Below, piece by piece: positions 1 to 7,745 of a DNA stretch of 64,000 bases (positions within the stretch are counted from its first letter, which is position 1; every line of letters begins with the position of its first letter). This DNA comes from VAYN01 sp963702075. GTDB taxonomy: Bacteria; Actinomycetota; Thermoleophilia; Solirubrobacterales; 70-9. The notes under the pieces were generated by a model that did not search any database, was not told the DNA's origin, and worked only from the letters and a program-made list of their open reading frames with translations. The stretch spans positions 1,054,001 to 1,118,000 of the forward strand of contig OY969703.1 of NCBI GenBank assembly GCA_963702075.1, read 5' to 3'. A program made the position numbers and the translations under genes.

Positions 1-545
1 CCACTCACATCTCGGTGCTGGATGCCGAAGGCAACTGCGCCAGCGTCACCTGCTCCAACGGCTCCGGCTCCGGGGTGCTGGTGCCGGGGACCGGGGTGAT
101 CCTCAACAACATGCTCGGCGAGGAGGACCTCAACCCGGCCGGCTTCCACCTGATCGCGCCGGGGCGGCGGGTGCCCTCGATGATGGCGCCGACCGTTGTC
201 CTGCGCGACGGCGAGATCGTCCTCGCCCTCGGCAGCGCCGGCTCCAACCGCATCCGCTCGGCGATCCTGCAGACGGTGGTCCGCGCGATCGAGCAGGGCT
301 TCCCGGTCGACGCCGCGATCGAGGCGTCGCGACTGCACTTCGAGCAGGGGATCGTCCAAGCCGAGCCGGGGATCGACGAGGACGCCTTGCGCCGGATCGA
401 GGCCCGCGGCGTCAAGGTGGCGAGGCGCCCCGCGATCAACCTCTTCTTCGGCGGTGTCCAGGCGGTGGCGCGGGACCCGAAGAGCGGCGAGCTCAGCGGC
501 GGCGGCGACCCCCGTCGCGGCGGAGCGGTCGCCTACGCAGTTTGA
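1..545 (+). CDS. ggt: gamma-glutamyltransferase, C-terminal (small subunit) part, 5' truncated by window edge
   Basis: The reading frame is open from the window edge (first whole codon at 3) and ends at TGA 543-545. The residues T-H-I-S-V-L-D-A-E-G-N match the start of the gamma-glutamyltransferase small subunit. In the family the nucleophile is the first Thr of a TTH motif, so it would be the partial codon at positions 1-2 and is not fully visible. A glycine-rich stretch (G-S-G-S-G-V-L-V-P-G-T-G) followed by I-L-N-N-M fits the active-site loop of the family. The family transfers or hydrolyses gamma-glutamyl groups of glutathione and autoprocesses into two subunits. Whether it is secreted cannot be judged because the N terminus is missing. 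Confidence 0.85.
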   Translation, partial: THISVLDAEGNCASVTCSNGSGSGVLVPGTGVILNNMLGEEDLNPAGFHLIAPGRRVPSMMAPTVVLRDGEIVLALGSAGSNRIRSAILQTVVRAIEQGFPVDAAIEASRLHFEQGIVQAEPGIDEDALRRIEARGVKVARRPAINLFFGGVQAVARDPKSGELSGGGDPRRGGAVAYAV

Positions 546-636
546 GTAGGAAATTTCTTACTCAGATCAATTGATCGCAAGTTTTTCGCGGATTCCGTGT
601 TTCGCCGAAATCCGGGGAGTTATGGAATTAACCCGC

Positions 637-666
637 TTGACAGAAGGGGGTCGACATTTTTAGGGT
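637..666 (+). promoter_or_regulatory. candidate sigma70-type promoter
   Basis: The hexamer TTGACA (637-642) and TAGGGT (661-666, fits TANNNT) are separated by 18 nt in the AT-richer gap after the gamma-glutamyltransferase gene. It would drive the small membrane protein beginning near 744. This rests on sequence match only. Confidence 0.4.
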
Positions 667-743
667 CGCTTTGCAGGACTGGTCCGCGCGATTCTCAGTC
701 AACACAAAATTGTCCTGATTGAAAAATCAACGACACAAGCTCC

Positions 744-1073
744 TTGAGGGCTCCTCCCGAGGATGAGCTGTTGAGCGCCGAGCGCAGGCCGAGTTCAGAC
801 TTTGCCGATCGCCTCGACTTCGCGGTGCTAAGACGCCTTGAAGTCGAAACAGACGAGATCGCGGCAGGTATCCGAGATCAGGACGAGCGCAGGAAGGCCG
901 AACGCCTCGATCAATGGATCCTCGTTGCCTTGATCGGTCTTGCGGTCATCACACAGCTGACGGCAGGCCAGAAGCACTGGCCGTTCATCTCCCCGACCTT
1001 CCTGACGGCCGGTGTGCTCATCAGGTTGGTGTGGGTGACCAGGGGGAGGGGTGGTCCGCGCGATCCGCGCTGA
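744..1073 (+). CDS. hypothetical small membrane protein
   Basis: This is a 109-residue protein of unknown family. The N-terminal half is charged and probably helical (about residues 15-55, rich in Glu, Arg and Asp). It is followed by two hydrophobic stretches around residues 58-72 and 82-98, then an Arg/Gly-rich tail. The start used is TTG at 744; another in-frame TTG lies at 771, and neither has a convincing ribosome site. It sits alone between the gamma-glutamyltransferase gene and a convergent regulator gene, downstream of a promoter-like motif at 637-666. No function is assigned; it could be a membrane-anchored coiled-coil protein. Confidence 0.45.
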   Translation: MRAPPEDELLSAERRPSSDFADRLDFAVLRRLEVETDEIAAGIRDQDERRKAERLDQWILVALIGLAVITQLTAGQKHWPFISPTFLTAGVLIRLVWVTRGRGGPRDPR

Positions 1074-1084
1074 TGCGTAGCGGC

Positions 1085-1705
1085 TCAGGTGTCCTCTGGG
1101 CTGATGTCATCGTCCGGACTCTCGAATCCGGCAAGGCTGAAGGTGACCGGAATCCGCCTCTCGTCGCTCGTGCGCAGGCGGTCCTGCGCCCCAGCCATGA
1201 TTTCGCACGAGCGCTTGAACATTCGGTCCAGCTCCGCCGTCAGCTCGTCCCAGCCCTGCTCATCGAGCTCTAGAACGCTCCAGGTGAAATGGCTGTCGGC
1301 TCTCGTGTCAAACGTCCCTCTGCCAATTGCCTCCGCGCAGCGCGCGACGAAGCCCTGGAGGATGGCGGCGCTTGTGGCGCGCTGTGAGTCGGGGCCGAGT
1401 TGAGCGAATTTTTCGCCTGCGATCGCTTCGGGTCGTGTCGCCCGATAGAAATACCGCCGGGCTCCGCGCACGCTTTCCTCCCGGACCGCCTGGATGTAGC
1501 CACTTTTCTCGAGCGCCCGGAAGTGGTACCCCACGACGGGAAGGGAGAGTTCTCGCCTCTCGGCAAATTCCTTCGGAGTCAGGTCTCTCTGGTTGCAGGC
1601 CGCGAGAATCTGCACTCGCAGCGGATGCCTCAGGGCTCGCGCGGCCTCCTCTAGAGCGCCGGAGTCCTCCTCAGGCTCCGTCTCTCGCTGCTTGCGCTGC
1701 GTCAT
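1085..1705 (-). CDS. winged helix-turn-helix (ArsR-like) transcriptional regulator
   Basis: The 206-residue protein has an N-terminal winged HTH at about residues 18-85 (A-R-A-L-R-H-P-L-R-V-Q-I-L, then a recognition region containing S-L-P-V-V-G-Y-H-F-R-A-L-E-K-S-G). This is typical of ArsR/HTH_20 regulators that act on promoter DNA as dimers. The remaining 110 residues form an uncharacterised, mostly helical C-terminal region. ATG 1703-1705 is chosen over upstream codons because a GGAGGAAG ribosome site precedes it on the minus strand and the HTH starts shortly after. The gene is divergent from the nucleotide cyclase at 1760, with an inverted repeat in the 54-nt gap, so it may control itself and the cyclase. 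There are no metal-binding Cys motifs, so arsenic or metal sensing is not supported. Confidence 0.75.
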   Translation of the reverse strand: MTQRKQRETEPEEDSGALEEAARALRHPLRVQILAACNQRDLTPKEFAERRELSLPVVGYHFRALEKSGYIQAVREESVRGARRYFYRATRPEAIAGEKFAQLGPDSQRATSAAILQGFVARCAEAIGRGTFDTRADSHFTWSVLELDEQGWDELTAELDRMFKRSCEIMAGAQDRLRTSDERRIPVTFSLAGFESPDDDISPEDT

Positions 1706-1724
1706 CTTCTTCCTCCGCAGAACT

Positions 1725-1744
1725 TGGTGTGCGCTCGAACACCA
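1725..1744. promoter_or_regulatory. inverted repeat between divergent regulator and cyclase genes
   Basis: TGGTGT and ACACCA flank an 8-nt spacer, in the middle of the intergenic gap between the HTH regulator and the cyclase. CATAAT at 1743-1748 could be a -10 element for the cyclase. It is a candidate operator for the neighbouring HTH protein. Confidence 0.3.
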
Positions 1745-1759
1745 TAATCCCCTCGATCC

Positions 1760-2911
1760 ATGGCGGACCCGAAAATCGACTTTGAGGCAGAGGGACTGCT
1801 GGACGATTTGACCGGCGAGGCCCGCGCGGCGCGGCTGACCTTGCTCGAGGACCTCGCCGCGGACGGGGTGTCGCTCGATGAGTTGCGCGACGCGGTCGCC
1901 GCCGGCCGCCTCGCCCTGCTGCCGGTCGAGCGCACCCTGGCGGGGACCGGCTGCCGCTACACGGCGCGTGAGATCGCCGAGGCGGTCGGCATCGACCTCG
2001 AGCAACTACGCCGGTTCAGTGCCGCCCTCGGCGTTCCCTACACCGACCCCGACGAGCCCCGCGGAACCGAGGCTGACCTCGAAGCGGCTCGGCGGATGAA
2101 GCAATTTCTCGACGCTGGCCTGCCGGAGGAGGGGATGCTCCAGGTGGCGCGGACGATCGGGATGGGGACCGCGCGGATTGCCGAGGCCAACCGCGAACTG
2201 GTGATCCGCACCCTGACCCAGCCTGGCGACAGCGAGCGCGACGTCGCCCTGCGCTTCGCCGCGGCCGCCGAGGCGATGATGCCGCTCGTCGGCCCGACCG
2301 TCGTCCACGCTCTGCAGGCGAACATGCTGGAGCAGATTCGCCGCGACGTGATCGCCACCGCCGACCTCGCCTCAGGTGCGATCGGCGGCACGGCGACGCT
2401 CACCGTCTGCTTCGCCGACCTGGTCGAGTTCACCCGGCTGGGGGAGGAGATTCCCCCCGAGGAGCTGGGGCTGGTCGCCGGCCGGCTGGAGGAGATGGCA
2501 AGCGCCGTCGCCGAGCCTCCCGTGCGCCTGGTGAAGACGATCGGCGACGCGGTGATGTTCGTCGCCAACGATCCCGCGCCGATGCTGCGGGCGGCACTGG
2601 CGCTGATCGCCGCGGCCGAGGCCGAAGGCGAGGAGTTCCCGTGGCTGCGGGCCGGCCTCGCCTGCGGGCGCGTGCTGCCCCAGTCGGGCGACTACTACGG
2701 GCGGCCGGTCAACCTGGCGAGCCGGATCACCGGGGTCGCCCGTCCCGGCAGCGTCGTCGTCGACGAGGCGGTCAAGGAGGCGGCCGGCGACGGCTTCGAC
2801 TACTCCTACGTCGGCGAACGCCGGCTCAAGGGGATCGACGCGAAAGTGAAGCTGTTTCGAGCCCGTAACCCGGGCGAACCGAAGGACCGCGACCCGCGCT
2901 TACGGCGCTAA
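1760..2911 (+). CDS. class III adenylate/guanylate cyclase with N-terminal regulatory domain
   Basis: The 383-residue protein should convert ATP (or GTP) to the cyclic nucleotide. Residues 1 to about 195 resemble the helical adenylate-cyclase regulatory domain found in the mycobacterial pH-responsive cyclase Rv1264. Residues 212-370 form the catalytic domain. The catalytic set looks complete: metal-binding D220 (F-A-D-L) and D263 (K-T-I-G-D), substrate-specifying K259 and D311, and transition-state N318 and R322 (V-N-L-A-S-R). The Lys/Asp pair favours ATP. No membrane segment is visible, so it is probably cytosolic and acts as a homodimer. It is divergent from an HTH regulator and convergent with a methyltransferase whose 3' end is 5 nt away. 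Confidence 0.85.
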   Translation: MADPKIDFEAEGLLDDLTGEARAARLTLLEDLAADGVSLDELRDAVAAGRLALLPVERTLAGTGCRYTAREIAEAVGIDLEQLRRFSAALGVPYTDPDEPRGTEADLEAARRMKQFLDAGLPEEGMLQVARTIGMGTARIAEANRELVIRTLTQPGDSERDVALRFAAAAEAMMPLVGPTVVHALQANMLEQIRRDVIATADLASGAIGGTATLTVCFADLVEFTRLGEEIPPEELGLVAGRLEEMASAVAEPPVRLVKTIGDAVMFVANDPAPMLRAALALIAAAEAEGEEFPWLRAGLACGRVLPQSGDYYGRPVNLASRITGVARPGSVVVDEAVKEAAGDGFDYSYVGERRLKGIDAKVKLFRARNPGEPKDRDPRLRR

Positions 2912-2916
2912 GTGGC

Positions 2917-3837
2917 CTACGCCGGCTTGCGGGCCGAGACCAGCAGGTTGTAGAAGAGCTCGGCCGGTAGGTAGGGCTCGAGCACGCGGGTGTCGACCTT
3001 CTGCAGGGCGATGTAGCTGTTGAAGGCGAAGCGGCGCCAGCCGAAGGAGATCGATTCCGGCTCGGCACTCGACTCGACCGTGCGCAGGCCCCAGCCCCAG
3101 GCGTTGGAGAGCAGCTCCTCGCCGCCGACGTGGCGCTTCTCGAAGCCGGCGTCGCGGAGCAGGCGGCGGAGGTCGGCGGGGGCGAAGGCGTGGACGTCGA
3201 CCTCGCCCTCCAGCGAGTGGCCCTCGGACTGCTCGTACTCGGCGACGGCGCGCTCGCGGGCGCCGATCGCGCGGCGCCAGACCGGCGCCAGGGCCAGCCC
3301 GGCGCGCTTGGGCAGCGCCGCCAGGGTGTCGCCGTAGCGGGAGGGCTCGCCAGCGAAGGCGATCATCCCACCGGGCCGCAGGACACGGCGGAATTCGGCG
3401 AAGGCCTTGTCGAGGTCGGGGATGTGATGGAGGACGGCGTGGCCGAGGACGAGGTCGAAGCTCTCGTCCTCGAAGGGAAGCGTCTCCGCCTCGGTGACGA
3501 CGGTGGTGACGTCCTCGAGCCCGAGCGCCTCGGCGGTGCCGGCGAGACGCTCCAGCATCCCCGGCGAGATGTCGGTCGCGGTCAGCCGCTCGATCACGCC
3601 CAGCTGGACGAGGTTGAGCGAGAAGTAGCCGGTGCCCGAGCCGATCTCCAGCGCGTCGCCGAAGCTGCGGCCCTTGAGCCCGCCCAGCGCCTTGATCAGC
3701 TTCAGCCGCACCTGCCGCTGGCCGATCTCGCCGAAGTCGATGCCCCACTTGGCGTCGTATTCGTGAGCGGCCGCGTCGTGGTAGCGGGTGTTGACGTCCT
3801 TGATGTGCTCCGGGGTGGCGGAGGGGGAGGCCGGCAT
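2917..3837 (-). CDS. class I SAM-dependent methyltransferase
   Basis: The 306-residue protein has a Rossmann-type methyltransferase domain at about residues 45-160. Motif I is A-L-E-I-G-S-G-T-G-Y-F, a motif II acidic segment follows T-A-T-D-I-S, and the post-motif region contains V-L-H-H-I-P-D. A C-terminal extension of about 130 residues contains a glycine/aromatic-rich stretch and is not recognised. The ATG at 3835-3837 starts 17 residues before the conserved Y-H-D-A-A-A-H-E-Y segment typical of such enzymes. It is divergent from the next methyltransferase, with only a 30-nt gap. The substrate is unknown. A much longer open frame runs on upstream, but it is antisense to genes with clear homology and is not credible. 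Confidence 0.8.
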   Translation of the reverse strand: MPASPSATPEHIKDVNTRYHDAAAHEYDAKWGIDFGEIGQRQVRLKLIKALGGLKGRSFGDALEIGSGTGYFSLNLVQLGVIERLTATDISPGMLERLAGTAEALGLEDVTTVVTEAETLPFEDESFDLVLGHAVLHHIPDLDKAFAEFRRVLRPGGMIAFAGEPSRYGDTLAALPKRAGLALAPVWRRAIGARERAVAEYEQSEGHSLEGEVDVHAFAPADLRRLLRDAGFEKRHVGGEELLSNAWGWGLRTVESSAEPESISFGWRRFAFNSYIALQKVDTRVLEPYLPAELFYNLLVSARKPA

Positions 3838-3867
3838 CGGCGGGCACTCTATTACGGTCCCCAGGAA

Positions 3868-4632
3868 GTGGAGCGCCACTACCTCCAGGAGAACCAGCCG
3901 CCCGGAGTGCCGCCGCTGCCCCTGACGGGCGAGCGGACGCTGCCCGACGTGCCGGAGGAGAACTACTGGTTCCGGCGCCACCTGGTCGTCTACGAGTGGA
4001 TCGCGGAGCGGGTGGGGGGGCTGCGGGTCGTCGACATGGCCTGCGGCGAGGGCTACGGCTCCAACGTCCTGGCGGGGAGCGCCGCGAGCGTCGTCGGCGT
4101 CGACGCCAACCCCGAAGCGCACGACCACGCGCGGCTGCGCTACCAGCGGGCGAACCTGCGCTTCGAGCGCGACCTGGTCGAGAGTTTTGCCGAGCCCTGC
4201 GACGCCGTCGTCTTCCTGCAGACGATCGAGCACGTCCAGGACCCGGGCGCGATCCTCGAGCACTTCAAGTCGATGCTGGGACCCGGCGGGGTTGCCTACG
4301 TCTCGACCCCGAACCTGCTGACCCTGGCTCCCGAGGGGGCGGAGAAGTCCGACAACCCCTGGCACGTGAAGGAGTACCGCGCCGAGGAGTTCCGCGCGCT
4401 CTGCGAGGCGCACTTCGAGCGGGTCGAGCTGCTCGGACTCTTCCACGCCCGCAAGCTCCGCGCCCACGAGCTCGCGATCAAGCTCGGCTGGGACTCGGTC
4501 CACAAGCGCCTCGGCCTGACCAAGCCCTTCTACGACCGCTTCACCCCGGCGATCGCCGCCTCCGACTTCCGCCTGCGCGAGGAGGGCCTCGACCGCGCCC
4601 TCGACTTCCTCGCCGTCTGCCGTGCCCCCTGA
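3868..4632 (+). CDS. class I SAM-dependent methyltransferase (Rv3030-like)
   Basis: The roughly 254-residue protein has the SAM-binding motif V-V-D-M-A-C-G-E-G-Y-G near residue 50, followed by G-V-D-A-N and the downstream L-Q-T-I-E-H-V segment. An N-terminal L-T-G-E-R-T-L-P and N-Y-W-F-R-R-H segment fits the group found next to GH57 and GT4 genes in actinobacteria (Rv3030-Rv3032 in Mycobacterium). There that neighbourhood is linked to methylglucose lipopolysaccharide and alpha-glucan synthesis. The start is GTG 3868; AGGAAG immediately upstream is too close to be a good ribosome site, so the exact start is uncertain. A long palindrome begins 8 nt after the stop codon. Confidence 0.75.
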   Translation: MERHYLQENQPPGVPPLPLTGERTLPDVPEENYWFRRHLVVYEWIAERVGGLRVVDMACGEGYGSNVLAGSAASVVGVDANPEAHDHARLRYQRANLRFERDLVESFAEPCDAVVFLQTIEHVQDPGAILEHFKSMLGPGGVAYVSTPNLLTLAPEGAEKSDNPWHVKEYRAEEFRALCEAHFERVELLGLFHARKLRAHELAIKLGWDSVHKRLGLTKPFYDRFTPAIAASDFRLREEGLDRALDFLAVCRAP

Positions 4633-4640
4633 CGCCCGCC

Positions 4641-4689
4641 GAACTGCATCAACTTTTCTATCCAGCAGGTGGAAAAGTTGATGCAGTTC
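4641..4689. repeat. perfect palindrome (18-bp arms, 13-nt loop) over the GH57 gene start
   Basis: The arms at 4641-4658 and 4672-4689 are exact reverse complements (outer ends GAACTGCATC and GATGCAGTTC) around a 13-nt loop. The likely ribosome site AGGTGGA of the downstream gene is at 4667-4673, in the loop edge, and its ATG at 4681 lies in the right arm. The structure could end transcription of the preceding methyltransferase gene or control translation of the GH57 gene. It lacks a T-tract. Confidence 0.75.
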
Positions 4690-6099
4690 GGGAGGGAGGG
4701 GGTTGGCGATCTGGCGATCGTCCTGCACAGCCACATGCCCTACGTCGAGGGGTTCGGGACTTATCCGTTCGGCGAGGAGTGGCTGTTTGATGCGGCGATC
4801 CGCTCTTACCTGCCGGTGCTGGAGGTGGCGCGGGATCTGACGATGACGGTGACGCCGGTGCTGGCCGACCAGCTCGAGGACGCCGGCGCCGCCGAGCGAC
4901 TGCGGCGGTTCTTGGTCGAGTGGCGGATCGGCGCGGCGGAGGCTGACCTGCCGCAGGTGCCGTCGGAGTGCCGCGCTGCCTGCGAAGGCGAGCGGAAGCG
5001 CTACCGCCAGGCGCTGGAGCTGCTCGACGCAGCCGGTGGCGACCCGCTCGCGCCGTTCCAGCGAGCGGCGGCGGAGGGACGTATCGCCCTCGCCGCCTCC
5101 TCCGCCACCCACGCGGTCCTGCCGTTGCTCGCGACCCGGCAGGGCCTACGGCTGCAGCTCGACGCCGGCATCCGCTCGCACCGGCGGCGCTTCGGTTGGG
5201 ACGGCGGCTTCTGGTTGCCCGAGTGCGCCTACGAGCGCGGTCTCGAGAGGGAGCTGGCGGCGGAGGGGGCACGCTGGTTCTGCGTCGACCAGAGCGCTCG
5301 CTGGGACGATCCGCTCGACGCGCTGGCGCCGGTGCGGACCGAGGCGGGGCCGGTGGCGCTGCCGATCGACTGGGAGGCGATCGCCTGGCTCTGGTCGCTC
5401 GGCGGCTACCCCTCGGACCCGGCGCACGCCCAGTTCGCCGGCAAATCGCTGCGCGGGATCCGCATCTGGCGGGTCGGCGGCGGCGCCTACGACCCGGCCG
5501 CGGCCGAGGCCGTCGCCCGCCGTCAGGCCGGGGAGTTCCTCGGCGCCGCGGCCGAGCGCCTGCGCACCTACGCCGAGGGCCGCGGCCGCCGCGGCCTGCT
5601 CGTCTTCGCGATCGACACCGAGCTGCTCGGCCACTGGTGGTCGGAGGGGCCGATCTGGCTGCGGGCGGTCCTGGAGGGCGCCGAGGCCGCCGGCGTCCGC
5701 CTGCTCACCGTCCCACAGGCGCTGGCCGAGCACGAGCCGGTCGAGCGCCCGCTGCAAGCATCGACGTGGGGCGAGGAGAAGGACCTGCGGACCTGGGATT
5801 CGCCGGCGGTCGCCGACCTCGCCTGGGGAAATCGGCGGCTGGAGCTGCGCCTGCTGCGGGCGGTCTCGGGCGGGCTGCGCGGCGCCACGCTGGAGCGCGC
5901 CGCCCGCGAGCTGCTGGCGGCCCAGGCCAGCGACTGGGCGTTTCTGGATCAGCGCAAACAGGCCGGCGATTATGCCTACCAGCGGGCCACCGACCACTCA
6001 CAGGCGCTGTTGGAGGCCATAGACTCCGGCCGCGCCACCGAACCCCACTTGCGGTCGCTTGCCCCTGATCTCAGCCTCGCGCCGCTCCTGGAGCCCTAG
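4681..6099 (+). CDS. glycoside hydrolase family 57 / 1,4-alpha-glucan branching-type enzyme (Rv3031-like)
   Basis: The 472-residue GH57 enzyme begins with L-A-I-V-L-H-S-H-M-P-Y-V, the conserved N-terminal strand of the family. The putative nucleophile Glu lies in G-F-W-L-P-E-C-A-Y, and the acid/base Asp in V-F-A-I-D-T-E-L-L-G-H-W-W. These match GH57 branching enzymes, which cleave an alpha-1,4 chain and reattach it by an alpha-1,6 bond. ATG 4681 is chosen because AGGTGGA sits 7 nt upstream; GTG 4669 is in frame but lacks a ribosome site. The next gene, a GT4, lies 27 nt downstream, consistent with an alpha-glucan or polymethylated polysaccharide pathway. Confidence 0.85.
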   Translation: MQFGREGVGDLAIVLHSHMPYVEGFGTYPFGEEWLFDAAIRSYLPVLEVARDLTMTVTPVLADQLEDAGAAERLRRFLVEWRIGAAEADLPQVPSECRAACEGERKRYRQALELLDAAGGDPLAPFQRAAAEGRIALAASSATHAVLPLLATRQGLRLQLDAGIRSHRRRFGWDGGFWLPECAYERGLERELAAEGARWFCVDQSARWDDPLDALAPVRTEAGPVALPIDWEAIAWLWSLGGYPSDPAHAQFAGKSLRGIRIWRVGGGAYDPAAAEAVARRQAGEFLGAAAERLRTYAEGRGRRGLLVFAIDTELLGHWWSEGPIWLRAVLEGAEAAGVRLLTVPQALAEHEPVERPLQASTWGEEKDLRTWDSPAVADLAWGNRRLELRLLRAVSGGLRGATLERAARELLAAQASDWAFLDQRKQAGDYAYQRATDHSQALLEAIDSGRATEPHLRSLAPDLSLAPLLEP

Positions 6100-6126
6100 C
6101 TTGCCAACCGGACCCCAGCCACGAAC

Positions 6127-7317
6127 TTGACCCGCGTCCTCATCCTCTCCTGGGAGTACCCGCCGCTGATCGAGGGTGGCCTCGCCCGGCACGTGCGCAA
6201 GCTCTCGGAGGCGCTGGTCGATCGCGACGTCGAGGTCCACGTCCTGACCCGCGGGGGAGAGGAGTCGCCGGCCGAGGAGCGCCGCGGCGGGGTCGTCATC
6301 CACCGGATCCGCGAGCCGAAACGGCCGACCGACCTCGGCGAGTTCGTCGCCTGGGTCGAGCGGATGAACTCCGACATGCTCGCCGCCGGGGTCGAGCTCG
6401 GCGACCGCTACAGCTACGACCTCGTCCACGGACACGACTGGCTCGTCGCCAACGCCTGCGACCACCTCGCCAAGCGCTTCGACGCACCGCTGATCACGAC
6501 GATCCACGCGACCGAGTACGGCCGCCACCAGGGCTGGGTCGACAAGCACCCGCAGACCTACATCCACGGGGTCGAGCGCTGGATCACCAACCGCTCGCAC
6601 CGGGTCATCACCTGCTCCCACTACATGCGCGAACAGGTGGCCGACATCTTCGGCGTCGAGGAGGGGCGGATCAGCGTGATCCCGAACGGGATCGATCCCG
6701 ACGACCTGCCCGCCCAGCCGGCCGAGGACCTGGCGCGGCTGCGCTCGGAGTTCGCGGCGCCGGAGGAGAAGCTGGTGCTGCTGATCGGCCGCCTCGTCTA
6801 CGAGAAGGGCTTCCAGCTGGCGCTGGAGGCGATGCCGCGGGTGCTGGAAGAGGCGCCGGGGACGCGCTTCCTCGTCGCCGGCTCCGGCACCCACGAGGCC
6901 GAGCTGAAGCGCCAGGCGCAGGAGCTGGGGCTGATGGACCACGGCACCTTCCTCGGCTGGATCGGCGACGACGTCCTCCACTCGCTCTACCGGATCTCCG
7001 ACCTCACCGTGGTGCCCTCGATCTACGAGCCGTTCGGCCTGGTGGCGCTGGAGGCGATGGCCTCCGGCTGTCCCTGCATCGTCGCCGACACCGGCGGCCT
7101 GCGCGAGGTGGTCCCGCACGAGGAGGCCGGGCTGCGCTTCCGCGCCCACGACCCCGAAGCGCTGGCTGAGGTCGCGATCCGCGTCCTCTCCGACGACGAG
7201 CTCGGCCGCCGCCTCGTCGCCGAAGCCTACGAGCACCTGCGCCGCTTCGACTGGGGCGACGTCGCCGAACAGACGGCGGCGGTCTACGCCGAGCTGGCCG
7301 GCGCCAAGCTGCCGTAG
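6127..7317 (+). CDS. GT4-family glycosyltransferase (Rv3032-like alpha-glucan synthase)
   Basis: The 396-residue GT-B glycosyltransferase starts R-V-L-I-L-S-W-E-Y-P-P-L, as in bacterial glycogen-synthase-like GT4 enzymes. The donor-site loop G-R-L-V-Y-E-K-G-F is near residue 218, and the E-x7-E motif is within E-P-F-G-L-V-A-L-E-A-M-A-S-G near residue 300. By analogy with mycobacterial Rv3032 it would extend an alpha-1,4-glucan with an NDP-glucose donor, working with the upstream GH57 branching enzyme. The start is TTG 6127, with no clear ribosome site. It is the last gene of the trio and is followed by a convergent regulator gene 13 nt away. The donor nucleotide cannot be read from sequence. 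Confidence 0.85.
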   Translation: MTRVLILSWEYPPLIEGGLARHVRKLSEALVDRDVEVHVLTRGGEESPAEERRGGVVIHRIREPKRPTDLGEFVAWVERMNSDMLAAGVELGDRYSYDLVHGHDWLVANACDHLAKRFDAPLITTIHATEYGRHQGWVDKHPQTYIHGVERWITNRSHRVITCSHYMREQVADIFGVEEGRISVIPNGIDPDDLPAQPAEDLARLRSEFAAPEEKLVLLIGRLVYEKGFQLALEAMPRVLEEAPGTRFLVAGSGTHEAELKRQAQELGLMDHGTFLGWIGDDVLHSLYRISDLTVVPSIYEPFGLVALEAMASGCPCIVADTGGLREVVPHEEAGLRFRAHDPEALAEVAIRVLSDDELGRRLVAEAYEHLRRFDWGDVAEQTAAVYAELAGAKLP

Positions 7318-7330
7318 GGCCGGCTCCCGG

Positions 7331-7651
7331 CTAGCTGCACTCGCCGCGGCACCGGTGCGCCAGCGTGCGCTCGCTGATGCTGAAGCCGCCGTCGCTGCCG
7401 GTGCCAGGCGTCCAGTGGATGCCCTCGAGCAGTTCCGCCGGTGAGATGCCCAGCGAGCCGGCGAGCTTCATCAGCGTGTCGACCCGTGCAAGCCGCGTCC
7501 CGTGCTCCAGCATCCCGATCTCGGTCCGGTGCAGCCCGGCCCGTGTTCCCAGCTCTTCCTGCGAAAGCGCGGCGCGCCTGCGGCAGCGCCAGAGGTTCCG
7601 CCCGAACTTCGTCGCCACCTCCTCCGAGCGAATTCTTCCATCTTGGGACAT
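7331..7651 (-). CDS. XRE-family helix-turn-helix regulator
   Basis: The 106-residue protein has a Cro/C1-type HTH at about residues 17-75: L-S-Q-E-E-L-G-T-R-A-G-L-H-R-T-E-I-G-M-L-E-H-G, then R-V-D-T-L-M-K-L-A-G-S-L-G. A short C-terminal tail has a Cys-containing end (H-R-C-R-G-E-C-S). ATG 7649-7651 is chosen because the frame upstream shows no conservation and begins within an operator-like region. The target is unknown. Autoregulation is likely given the inverted repeat 26 nt upstream of its start. Confidence 0.8.
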   Translation of the reverse strand: MSQDGRIRSEEVATKFGRNLWRCRRRAALSQEELGTRAGLHRTEIGMLEHGTRLARVDTLMKLAGSLGISPAELLEGIHWTPGTGSDGGFSISERTLAHRCRGECS

Positions 7652-7676
7652 GTGTTCAGTCTTTCGTGAGAGAGTC

Positions 7677-7693
7677 ATTGTCAGTCGGACAAT
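7677..7693. promoter_or_regulatory. candidate XRE operator (inverted repeat)
   Basis: ATTGTC and GACAAT are exact inverted repeats with a 5-nt centre, 26 nt upstream of the start codon of the XRE-type regulator on the minus strand. The position fits an autoregulatory operator. No functional proof is visible. Confidence 0.4.
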
Positions 7694-7745
7694 AACTATC
7701 GCTGCTGACTGAAAAATTGCAGACAACAACACGCAGCAGCGCGAG

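Noticed and set aside
2917..5112. 731-codon minus-strand open frame covering two plus-strand genes
   Set aside because: Only its last 306 codons (methyltransferase) have family motifs. The rest is antisense to the second methyltransferase and GH57 genes and reflects high GC.
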